From: Rubrivivax sp.
GTDB taxonomy: Bacteria > Pseudomonadota > Gammaproteobacteria > Burkholderiales > Burkholderiaceae_C
DNA: 5,765 nt
Direction of reading: 5' to 3'
Assembly: GCA_030693565.1 (NCBI GenBank)
Contig: JAUYAJ010000563.1
Span: 1-5,765 of the forward strand
Position 1 is the first letter of the stretch, and each line of letters starts with the position of its first letter. Both the position numbers and the translations under genes were made by a program. Under the pieces are notes generated by a model. It did not search any database. It was not told the origin of the DNA and saw only the letters and a list, made by a program, of their open reading frames with translations. Below are positions 1 through 5,713 of this stretch, in pieces.

Positions 1-289
1 GGTTGGAACGCAGGCCGAGATCGAAGTCGGCCTCGCATTCGCCCGACACCGCCGAGGCCAGGTGGAAGACGCCGTCGAAGTCTTCGTCGCGCAGCGCCTG
101 GCAGTGGTCGAGCAGAGCGCCGACACGCGACTGCACGCGGGCGTCGGCCAGCAGTTCGGCGCGCGCCGGCGCCTGGTCGGCCAGCACCAGGGTCTGGATC
201 TTGCGGCCGGCCAGGCTGCCTTGGTCCAGCAGCGTGCGTGCCAGGCGGCTGCCGACGAAACCGGCGCCGCCGGTGATCAGGATCTTCAT
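1..289 (-). CDS. denD: DenD-like NAD-dependent sugar-acid dehydrogenase (extended SDR), 3' end cut by window edge
   Basis: Only the first 96 residues are present; the gene runs off the left edge. The protein starts MKILITGGAGFVGSRLA, a Rossmann beta-strand plus the GxxGxxG NAD-binding loop at residues 7-13 (GGAGFVG), as in extended short-chain dehydrogenases/epimerases. Residues 75-96 contain VFHLASAVSG, then EADFDLGLRSN. This matches my recollection of the D-erythronate dehydrogenase (DenD) family, where a VFHLAAIVSG-like stretch and EADFDLG-like stretch occur. DenD oxidises D-erythronate at C2 to 2-oxo-tetronate using NAD. The ATG has a good GGAGA ribosome site 7 bases upstream, and the gene follows the dehydratase by 28 bases, so it is probably the next gene of the same operon. 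The catalytic YxxxK lies outside the window. The exact substrate could be another aldonate, since no four-carbon kinase or isomerase partner is visible here. Confidence 0.78.
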   Translation of the reverse strand, partial: MKILITGGAGFVGSRLARTLLDQGSLAGRKIQTLVLADQAPARAELLADARVQSRVGALLDHCQALRDEDFDGVFHLASAVSGECEADFDLGLRSN

Positions 290-295
290 CTCGGG

Positions 296-300
296 TCTCC
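296..300 (-). promoter_or_regulatory. Ribosome binding site of the denD-like gene
   Basis: Read on the minus strand this is GGAGA, 6-7 bases before the ATG at 289. It is the clearest Shine-Dalgarno sequence in the window. It fixes the ATG as the start, consistent with the Rossmann strand beginning immediately after it. Confidence 0.7.
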
Positions 301-317
301 GTGGTCTGAATGTGTCG

Positions 318-1418
318 CTAAGTCACTTCGTGGGGCGCCAGCCGCGCCCAGTCGAACTCGACGCCGATGCCGGGCGCGTCGCCGGCCCAGGCCAGGCCGT
401 CGGCAATCTGCAAAGGCCGCTGTGTGTAGGTGTCGATCGGGAAGCTGTGCACCTCAAGCCAGCCGGCGTCCAGCTGGCCGGCCATCAAGCCGACGTGCAA
501 TTCCTGCATGCCGTGCGAGCACACCGGCAAGCCATGGCGCCGCGCCAGCGCGGCCACGCGCAGCCAGCCGGTGATGCCGCCGCAGTTCGACGCGTCGGGC
601 TGGATGAAGGACAGCTGCGCCGACGCCAGCGCGGCTTCGAACTCGTGCAGCGTGTGCAGGTTCTCGCCCATCGCCAGCGGCATGCCGGTGGCCTGGGCGA
701 TGCGCGCATATCCGGCCAGGTCTTCCGGGATCACCGGTTCTTCGAACCAGTGGATGCGATGCGGCGCGAAGCGCCTGGCGGCTTCGATGGCCTGCTCGAC
801 CGCCATGCCGTAGTTCGCGTCCACCATCAGCGGCGCGTCGGGGCCGATCAGCTCGCGCACCGCGGCAACCCGCGCCACGTCGTCGACGAGCCGCGGCCGG
901 CCGACCTTGATCTTCACCGCATCCAGCCCCGCCGCCCGGTAGCCGGCAACATTGGCCAGCAGCCGGTCGCGCGGGAACATCAGGTCGATGCCGCCGAAGT
1001 AGGCGCGACAACTGCGCCCGGCGCCGCCCGCCATCTGCCACAGCGGCTGGCCGGATTCGCGGCCGCGCAAGTCCCACAGCGCGATGTCCAGCGCCGAGAT
1101 CGCGAACGAGGCCACGCCGCCGCGGCCGACGTAATGCACATGCCACTGACACAGGTCGTGCAGGTCTTCGACGGCGCTGGCGTCGCGCCCCAGCACGGCC
1201 GGCGTCAGGTCGTGGGTGAGCATGGCGCGGATGGCCTGGCCGCCTTTGCCGCCGGTGTAGGTGTAGCCGGTGCCCTGGCGGCCGTCGGCCAGGGTCACGG
1301 TGGCGGTCACCAGTTCGAAATGGGTGTGGTCGCCATGTTTGGCGTCACTCAGCACCTCGGCCAGCGGCACCTGGAACAGGCGGGCGCGGACGTCGGCGAT
1401 GGCGTGGCCGGCCGTCAA
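318..1418 (-). CDS. Mandelate racemase/enolase-superfamily acid-sugar dehydratase
   Basis: A full-length 366-residue protein. The N-terminal capping domain (about residues 7-135) is followed by the (beta/alpha)7-beta barrel. All expected mandelate racemase-subgroup catalytic residues are visible: KxK (K169, K171) in VKIKVG; metal ligands D200 (MVDANYG), E226 (WFEEP) and E252 (MGENLHT); the Asp-His dyad D275 (QPDASNCGG) and H302 (CSHGMQE); and E322 (WLEV). Such enzymes abstract the alpha proton of a carboxylate bound to Mg2+. Most members in sugar operons dehydrate aldonic or aldaric acids to 2-keto-3-deoxy acids, and I infer that here. The substrate cannot be read from sequence. The start is taken as TTG at 1418, because the capping domain (ADVRARLFQVPL) begins at residue 8 and the TTG overlaps the regulator stop as TTGA. 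A much longer reading up to 1919 has non-homologous low-complexity sequence and is antisense-like filler in another frame of the regulator. Confidence 0.9.
   Translation of the reverse strand: MTAGHAIADVRARLFQVPLAEVLSDAKHGDHTHFELVTATVTLADGRQGTGYTYTGGKGGQAIRAMLTHDLTPAVLGRDASAVEDLHDLCQWHVHYVGRGGVASFAISALDIALWDLRGRESGQPLWQMAGGAGRSCRAYFGGIDLMFPRDRLLANVAGYRAAGLDAVKIKVGRPRLVDDVARVAAVRELIGPDAPLMVDANYGMAVEQAIEAARRFAPHRIHWFEEPVIPEDLAGYARIAQATGMPLAMGENLHTLHEFEAALASAQLSFIQPDASNCGGITGWLRVAALARRHGLPVCSHGMQELHVGLMAGQLDAGWLEVHSFPIDTYTQRPLQIADGLAWAGDAPGIGVEFDWARLAPHEVT
1415..1418 (-). promoter_or_regulatory. TTGA stop/start overlap coupling regulator and dehydratase
   Basis: On the minus strand the four bases TTGA hold both the TTG start of the dehydratase and the TGA stop of the regulator. 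A moderate AGGG ribosome site lies 7 bases upstream, inside the regulator's last codons. This is the usual geometry of translational coupling, with TTG in place of the commoner ATG. No ATG or GTG in this frame sits early enough to preserve the N-terminal domain. Confidence 0.65.
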
Positions 1419-2182
1419 CCCGGCACCCTGGGCAGCTTGGGCGCCTTGAGCTGCAGCGCCGGCGCCGCCAGCGACGGCAGCTTGCGGCGCGACACCAGCA
1501 CTTGTTCGATGTCTTCGCGCGCGGCGTCGATGAGCACCAGGATGGCTTGTTCGGCACGCGCTGGCGCGCGGGCGATGACGGCGTCGAGCACGGCGCGGTG
1601 CAGCGGCAGCGACTGCGCCGGACCGTCGGGGCGCGAGGTCGAGATCTCGAAGCTGGTGCGCAGCAGCGCGCCCAGCGCCTTGCTCATCTGCACCACCATG
1701 CGGTTGTGGCAGGCGCGCAGCAAGCCCTGGTGGAAGCGCAAGTCGTACTTGACGTAGTCGCCACCGTTCTCGATGGCGTCCTTCATGCCGGCGTAGGCGG
1801 CTTCGATCTCGGCGAGGTCGGTCGCGGTCGCGCGTTCGGCCGCCAGCCGCACCGCAGCGGGCTCGACGACGCGGCGCAGTTCCTGCAAGTCGCGCAAGTA
1901 CTCGCGCGTCAACCCGCACTTGGACTGCCAGGCGACGACGTCAGGGTCGAACCAGTTCCACTGCTCTTCGGGCAGCACGCGCGTGCCGAGCTTGGGGCCG
2001 GTGATCAGCAAGCCCTTGGCGATCAAGCCTTTGACAGCTTCGCGGATCACCGTGCGGCTGACGCCGAGTTCCTCGCACAGCGTGGGCTCGGGCGGGATCG
2101 ACAGGCCTTGCGGGTAGCGCCCGGCAACGATCGCCTCGCCCAGCAGGTCGAGCGTGTTGCCGTGCATGTTCTTGATCGGCAT
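1415..2182 (-). CDS. GntR-family transcriptional regulator, FadR subfamily (FCD ligand domain)
   Basis: A 255-residue protein. Residues about 8-70 form the GntR winged helix-turn-helix: LDLLGEAIVAGRYPQG, then a helix-turn-helix around LCEELGVSRTVIREAVKGL and the wing GLLITGPKLGTRVLP. Residues about 95-230 form the all-helical FCD ligand-binding domain. The family's metal ligands D147 and H151 (YDLRFHQ) and H195 (LHRAVLDAVIA) are present, but no histidine follows H195, so the usual last ligand is missing or replaced (D219 is in range). Residues 231-255 are an extra basic, proline-rich tail. The family usually represses sugar-acid operons and is released by a substrate or intermediate, so I infer local autoregulation from its mid-operon position. 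The ATG start has GAGG 6 bases upstream within the cupin's last codons. M6 is a less likely alternative start. Confidence 0.92.
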   Translation of the reverse strand: MPIKNMHGNTLDLLGEAIVAGRYPQGLSIPPEPTLCEELGVSRTVIREAVKGLIAKGLLITGPKLGTRVLPEEQWNWFDPDVVAWQSKCGLTREYLRDLQELRRVVEPAAVRLAAERATATDLAEIEAAYAGMKDAIENGGDYVKYDLRFHQGLLRACHNRMVVQMSKALGALLRTSFEISTSRPDGPAQSLPLHRAVLDAVIARAPARAEQAILVLIDAAREDIEQVLVSRRKLPSLAAPALQLKAPKLPRVPG

Positions 2183-2184
2183 CC

Positions 2185-2568
2185 TCAGCCTCGCACGAAC
2201 ACCGTCTGCAGCGCGTCAGGACCGAGTTGGCGGCTCCAGTGGCCGTGCAGCGTGGGGTCGAAGGTGGCGCCGGCCGGCAGCGTGTCGGCCGAGTAGAAGT
2301 GATCGCCGGGGCCAAACACGCGCGAGCTGCCGTCCTGCAGGCCGATCTCCATCTGCCCGGCGAGGATGAACACCCACTGCGGCACTTCGGTGCAATGGAA
2401 CTCGCTGCGAAAGCCGACCGGGCTGTGGCGCAGCTGCAGGCCGGCGGCGGGCAACCAGTGCGACAGCCGCGCCTGCGGCTTGCCTTCGCCCAGCGCGATG
2501 GTTTCGCTGCGAAAGCGCGCGCGGCCGTCGTCGTCGGTGAACAAAGTGATTTTCTGGAAGTCGGTCAT
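2185..2568 (-). CDS. Small single-domain cupin protein, function unknown
   Basis: A compact protein of 127 residues if translated from the ATG at 2568, or 129 from the ATG at 2574. It has the form of a single cupin beta-barrel. Cupin motif 1 is recognisable around SEFHCTEVPQWVFILAGQ, with the conserved turn before a glycine and the next strand MEIGL. Motif 2 is PGDHFYSADTLP followed by a histidine pair (HGH, about residues 110-112 of the longer form). Motif 1 is not canonical: one histidine is followed by glutamine where HxHxxxE would be expected, so metal binding is uncertain. It sits between the gluconate dehydrogenase and regulator genes with 2 bases to the latter, so it is co-expressed. 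Small cupins in sugar-acid operons can be isomerases, lyases or ligand-binding accessory proteins. The sequence does not choose between these. The inner ATG is preferred because the ribosome site fits it. Confidence 0.82.
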   Translation of the reverse strand: MTDFQKITLFTDDDGRARFRSETIALGEGKPQARLSHWLPAAGLQLRHSPVGFRSEFHCTEVPQWVFILAGQMEIGLQDGSSRVFGPGDHFYSADTLPAGATFDPTLHGHWSRQLGPDALQTVFVRG

Positions 2569-2574
2569 GGCCAT

Positions 2575-2579
2575 CCTCA
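2575..2579 (-). promoter_or_regulatory. Ribosome binding site that decides the cupin start
   Basis: Minus-strand TGAGG includes the TGA stop of the upstream dehydrogenase. It directly abuts the ATG at 2574, too close to serve it, but lies 6 bases before the in-frame ATG at 2568. That spacing favours the second ATG, giving a protein beginning MTDFQKITLF. Confidence 0.55.
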
Positions 2580-3347
2580 GAGCGTGGCGGTGATGCCACC
2601 GTCAACGTAGAGGATATGGCCGTTGACAAAGCGCGAGGCATCGCTGGCCAGGAACACCGCCGCGCCGGCCAGGTCCTCGACATCGCCCCAGCGCCGGCTC
2701 GGCGTGTGCTGCACCAGCCAGTGGCTGAAGGCCTCGTCGGCGACCAGCTTCTCGGTCAGCGCGGTCTTGAAATAGCCCGGGCCGAGGCCGTTGACGTTGA
2801 TGCCATGCGGGCCGAGGTCGATGGCCATGCCTTTGGTCAGCATCTTCACCGCGCCTTTGCTGGCTGCATAAGGCGCGATGCCGGGCCGGCCCAGTTCGCT
2901 TTGCACCGAGCAGATGTTGATGATGCGGCCGCGCTGGCGCGCCACCATGCGCCGCGCCACCGCCTGGCCGACGATGAACATGCTGTCGACGTTGGTGCGC
3001 ATCACCGCCTGCCAGTCGTCGGCGGCGAATTCGTGAAACGGCGCCCGGCGCTGGATGCCGGCGTTGTTGACCAGCACCTCGATGGCGCCGATCTCGGCCT
3101 CGATCGAGGCCACCGCGGCCTCGACCGCTGCGGCGTCGAGGACATCGAAAGCGCGGCTGTGCACCGTCAGCCCTTCGCCTTGCAACAAGGCTGCGGCTTG
3201 CTGCAGCCGGGTGCCGTCGCGGCCGTTCAGCACCACACCCGCGCCGGCCTGGGCCAGGGCGCGCGCCAGCGCCAGCCCGATGCCGGCCGACGAGCCGGTG
3301 ATCAAGGCCAGGCGGCCGTCAAGGCGAAACGTGGTGGCGTCGATCAT
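2577..3347 (-). CDS. idnO: Gluconate 5-dehydrogenase / 5-keto-D-gluconate 5-reductase (IdnO-like classical SDR)
   Basis: A 256-residue classical short-chain dehydrogenase, the usual length. The cofactor loop TGSSAGIG is at residues 17-24, NNAG at 94-97, and the catalytic tetrad is N119, S147, Y160 and K164 (YAASK). Several stretches match E. coli IdnO as I remember it: VLVNNAGIQRR, INICSVQSELGR, PYAASKGAVKMLT, GPGYFKT, the DEAF..WL..TP..RWGD region and FVNGH..YVDGG. IdnO reversibly reduces 5-keto-D-gluconate to D-gluconate in the cytoplasm with a nicotinamide cofactor, and its neighbour gluconokinase uses the product. The pair therefore resembles the lower half of the L-idonate/5-ketogluconate pathway. 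The gene begins 6 bases after the kinase stop with only a weak GAG-type ribosome site, suggesting coupling. KduD-type 2-keto-3-deoxygluconate dehydrogenase is the main alternative, but the motifs fit IdnO better. Confidence 0.88.
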   Translation of the reverse strand: MIDATTFRLDGRLALITGSSAGIGLALARALAQAGAGVVLNGRDGTRLQQAAALLQGEGLTVHSRAFDVLDAAAVEAAVASIEAEIGAIEVLVNNAGIQRRAPFHEFAADDWQAVMRTNVDSMFIVGQAVARRMVARQRGRIINICSVQSELGRPGIAPYAASKGAVKMLTKGMAIDLGPHGINVNGLGPGYFKTALTEKLVADEAFSHWLVQHTPSRRWGDVEDLAGAAVFLASDASRFVNGHILYVDGGITATL

Positions 3348-3353
3348 CGGTTC

Positions 3354-3851
3354 TCAGAGGTGTTGGCGGACGGCATCGACAATGGCGTCCACCGGTTGGT
3401 CGATGCCCACGACGATGGCGTTCTCGTCGGCGCCGGGCAGCTCCAGCGTGTCGAGCTGGCTTTGCAGCAGCGCGGCCGGCATGAAGTGGCCGGCGCGCGC
3501 AGCCAGGCGCTGAGCCAGCAGCGCGGGAGCGCCGTGCAGGTGAACGAAGCGCAGCGCGGGCACACCGGCGCGCAGCAGGTCGCGGTAGGCACGCTTGAGC
3601 GCGGAACACGCCACCACCACACCTTGGGCATGGGCGGTCGGGTTGTTGAGCTGCCCCGCCACTTCCTGCAGCCAGCCATGGCGGTCGGCGTCGGTGAGCG
3701 GCACACCCGCAGCCATCAAGCCGATGTTGCGCGGCGAGTGCAAGGCATCACCCTCGATGTAGTGCACGCCCACGGCGTCGGCCAGCCGGCGACCGATCGT
3801 GCTCTTGCCGCAACCGCTGACCCCCATGACGACGATGCAAGGCGGGTTCAC
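3354..3851 (-). CDS. gntK: Gluconokinase (GntK/IdnK type)
   Basis: A 165-residue protein, full length for this small kinase family. It phosphorylates D-gluconate with ATP to 6-phosphogluconate, feeding the Entner-Doudoroff or pentose phosphate route in the cytoplasm. Visible signatures are the P-loop GVSGCGKST (residues 10-18), YIEGDALHSPRN with the substrate-side acidic and His residues (about 31-42), LTDADRHGWL (52-61), VACSALKRAYRDLLR (about 80-94) and HFMPAALLQSQLDTLELP near the C-terminus. These are the standard gluconokinase blocks. The start is GTG, 8 bases after the ATPase stop. The P-loop begins at residue 10, so no later start is credible, and the ribosome site (TGAG) is weak, suggesting translation is coupled to the upstream gene. 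The order kinase then idnO supports a gluconate/5-ketogluconate branch. Confidence 0.94.
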   Translation of the reverse strand: MNPPCIVVMGVSGCGKSTIGRRLADAVGVHYIEGDALHSPRNIGLMAAGVPLTDADRHGWLQEVAGQLNNPTAHAQGVVVACSALKRAYRDLLRAGVPALRFVHLHGAPALLAQRLAARAGHFMPAALLQSQLDTLELPGADENAIVVGIDQPVDAIVDAVRQHL

Positions 3852-3859
3852 ACGGTTGC

Positions 3860-4909
3860 TCAGTCGAGCCGCTGGCCGCTGCGGCTGTCGAACACATGGG
3901 CTTTGTCGGCCGCCAGTGCCAGGTGCACGGTGTCGTCGGGGCGGGCGTCGGTGCGGCCGTGCAGCACCAGCGTCAACTGCGCATCGCCGACCTGCAGCAG
4001 CAGTTCGGTTTCGGCACCGGTGGGCTCGACCACGACCACGGTGGCGGGAATGCCGGCCCCGGCGAGTTGCAGGTCACCCGGGCGGATGCCGTAGTGCACC
4101 TGCGCGCCGTCGGCGGCGCCGGCCACGGCCAGCGGCCAGCGCGCGCCCAGCGCCTCGACCGCACCCGCGCGCACCGTGCCTTCGAAGACGTTCATCGCCG
4201 GCGAGCCGATGAACTGGGCAACGAACAGGTTCTGCGGCCGGTCATAGAGTTCGAGCGGGGTGCCGATCTGCTCGATCAGCCCGTCGTGCATCACGACGAT
4301 GCGGTCGGCCATCGTCATCGCCTCGATCTGGTCGTGCGTGACGTAGACGGTGGTCGTCTTCAGGCGCTGGTGCAGCGCCTTGATCTCGGCGCGCATCGCC
4401 ACGCGCAGCTTGGCGTCCAGGTTGGAGAGCGGCTCGTCGAAGAGGAAGACCTTGGGATCGCGCACGATGGCGCGGCCCATGGCCACGCGCTGGCGCTGGC
4501 CGCCGGAAAGCTCTTTCGGGTAGCGCTCGAGCAACTTGTCCAGGTTCAGGATGCGGGCGGCGTTGGCCACGCGCTCGGCGGTCAAGGCGGCGTCGGCGCG
4601 GCGCAGCTTCAGGCTGAAGGCCATGTTCTCGCCCACCGTCATGTGCGGGTAGAGCGCATAGCTCTGGAACACCATCGCGATGTCGCGGTCCTTGCTTTCG
4701 AGGTCGTTGACGACCTTGTCGTCGACCAGGATCTCGCCGCCGGTGATGTCTTCCAGCCCGGCCAGCATGCGCAGCAGCGTGCTCTTGCCGCAGCCCGACG
4801 GGCCGACGAGGACGACGAACTCGCCGTCGGCGATGTCGAAGCCGATGCCGTGAATGACCTTGACGGCGCCGTAGGACTTTTCGATGTTGCGGAAGGAAAC
4901 GCTGGCCAT
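3860..4909 (-). CDS. ugpC: CUT1-family carbohydrate ABC importer ATPase (UgpC/MsmK/MalK type)
   Basis: A 349-residue cytoplasmic ATPase that powers a sugar or sugar-derivative importer. The nucleotide-binding domain is complete: Walker A GPSGCGKST (36-44), Q-loop Q82 in FQSYALYPHM, signature LSGGQ (134-138), Walker B FLFDEP with catalytic E159, the D-loop SNLD and switch H192 (YVTHDQ). Residues about 236-349 form the TOBE/OB regulatory domain seen in MalK-like proteins, starting at MNVFEG and including GIRPGDL and VEPTGAET. The symbol is a family label only; glycerol-3-phosphate specificity is not implied. The gene follows the permease by 12 bases and precedes the gluconokinase by 8, so uptake and catabolism are co-transcribed. 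CUT1 ATPases can serve several transporters, so the permease defect next door need not abolish its use. Confidence 0.95.
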   Translation of the reverse strand: MASVSFRNIEKSYGAVKVIHGIGFDIADGEFVVLVGPSGCGKSTLLRMLAGLEDITGGEILVDDKVVNDLESKDRDIAMVFQSYALYPHMTVGENMAFSLKLRRADAALTAERVANAARILNLDKLLERYPKELSGGQRQRVAMGRAIVRDPKVFLFDEPLSNLDAKLRVAMRAEIKALHQRLKTTTVYVTHDQIEAMTMADRIVVMHDGLIEQIGTPLELYDRPQNLFVAQFIGSPAMNVFEGTVRAGAVEALGARWPLAVAGAADGAQVHYGIRPGDLQLAGAGIPATVVVVEPTGAETELLLQVGDAQLTLVLHGRTDARPDDTVHLALAADKAHVFDSRSGQRLD

Positions 4910-4911
4910 GA

Positions 4912-4921
4912 ACTCTCTCTC
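4912..4921 (-). promoter_or_regulatory. GA-repeat ribosome binding site of the ABC ATPase
   Basis: On the minus strand a GA dinucleotide run (about 4913-4923) overlaps the permease stop codon and ends 3 bases before the ATG at 4909. There is no GGAGG, so the purine run is the only plausible Shine-Dalgarno site. Such a repeat could slip during replication, but that is inference. Confidence 0.5.
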
Positions 4922-5713
4922 TCAACTCTTGACGGCGCCGGCCGTCAGGCCGCCCACCATGTAGCGCTTGAAGGCGTAATAGATCGCCGCCGGTGGCAGC
5001 GCGTAGATCAGGCCGGTGGCCATCAGCAATTCCCAGGGCGAATCGTCGGCCGACAGGAAGTGGCCCAGCGCCACTGCCAGCGTCACGTTGGTGTCGCGTG
5101 ACAGCAGCAGGAAGGCGTAGAGGTATTCGTTCCAGGCCAGCAGCAGCGCATAAGTGCCCACCGCCACCAGCGAAGGCACCATCAGCGGCAGGTAGACCAG
5201 GCGGAACAGCTGCAACGGCGTGGCGCCGTCCATGCGCGCGGCTTCGTCGAGTTCCCAGGGCAGCTTGTCGCTGGCCTGCTTGAGGACCCAGATGCAATAC
5301 GGCGAAGCGATCGTCACCATCGCCAGGATCAGCGACCACTGGTTGTTGAGCAGTCCGTAGTTGCCCATGGTCTTGTACATGGGCACGGCCAGGAACGCAG
5401 CCGGGATGAAGTAGGTGAACAGCGCCAGGTTCATCACCCAGCGCCCGCCCGCCAGCTTGAGCCGGCTGATGGCAAAGGCCGCCGACGTGGCGACAAACAA
5501 CGTGATCGCGCCGACCGCCGTCGCAATCAGCACCGAGTTGGCCATCTGCTGCCAGAAGTGCGCGAGGTAGAAATGCTTCTGGTTGAAGACGATGTCGAAG
5601 TTCTGCCAGGTCGGGTTGGCCGGCCAGATCCGGCCCGAGGTCGCCGAGTCGCGCTCGCTGATGGCGAAGGGTCGCGCACGAGGAAAAGGTGTTTGACTCA
5701 GGCTTTGATTCAA
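4922..5713 (-). CDS. CUT1-family (MalG-type) carbohydrate ABC permease with disrupted N-terminus
   Basis: An inner-membrane permease subunit. Homology-like sequence runs from about residue 27 (GRIWPANPTWQNF) to the end. Hydrophobic helices are visible at about 59-84, 93-115, 126-146, 180-200 and 230-248. The ATPase-docking EAA loop is intact (DEAARMDGATPLQLFRLVYLPL region, about 156-177), as is the usual end (YMVGGLTAGAVKS). MalG-type proteins have six helices, the first ending some 15-25 residues before the WPANPTWQNF-like segment. Here that region is the hydrophilic stretch MNQSLSQTPFPRARPFAISE, so helix 1 is missing. The only start is a TTG at 5713 with AAGG touching it and no proper spacing, and in-frame stops lie just upstream (TAA and TGA). 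The true start may be lost through rearrangement or a sequence-end artefact, so the first ~25 residues are doubtful. The partner MalF-type permease and binding protein are expected beyond the right edge. Confidence 0.82.
   Translation of the reverse strand: MNQSLSQTPFPRARPFAISERDSATSGRIWPANPTWQNFDIVFNQKHFYLAHFWQQMANSVLIATAVGAITLFVATSAAFAISRLKLAGGRWVMNLALFTYFIPAAFLAVPMYKTMGNYGLLNNQWSLILAMVTIASPYCIWVLKQASDKLPWELDEAARMDGATPLQLFRLVYLPLMVPSLVAVGTYALLLAWNEYLYAFLLLSRDTNVTLAVALGHFLSADDSPWELLMATGLIYALPPAAIYYAFKRYMVGGLTAGAVKS

Noticed and set aside
290..317. Possible terminator between dehydratase and denD-like gene
   Set aside because: The 28-base gap has no GC-rich inverted repeat or T-run and contains a good ribosome site, so read-through is expected.
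3..1757. Long open frame of 584 codons on the plus strand
   Set aside because: It lies antisense to the dehydratase and regulator, whose minus-strand frames hold complete catalytic motifs. Its translation is Ala/Arg/Gly/His-rich with no domain, typical of the opposite strand of high-GC genes.
1419..1919. N-terminal extension of the dehydratase to residue 533
   Set aside because: The extra 167 codons overlap the regulator gene in another frame and are Arg/Ala-rich filler. The enzyme family begins at the capping domain near 1418.
2616..4094. Long open frame of 492 codons on the plus strand
   Set aside because: It is antisense to idnO and gntK and extends into the 3' end of the ATPase gene, crossing two gene borders. 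No recognisable motif; explained by scarcity of stops at high GC.
3896..5101. Open frame of 401 codons on the plus strand
   Set aside because: It is the mirror frame of the ATPase and permease genes, rich in His, Val, Asp and Gln without any domain signature.
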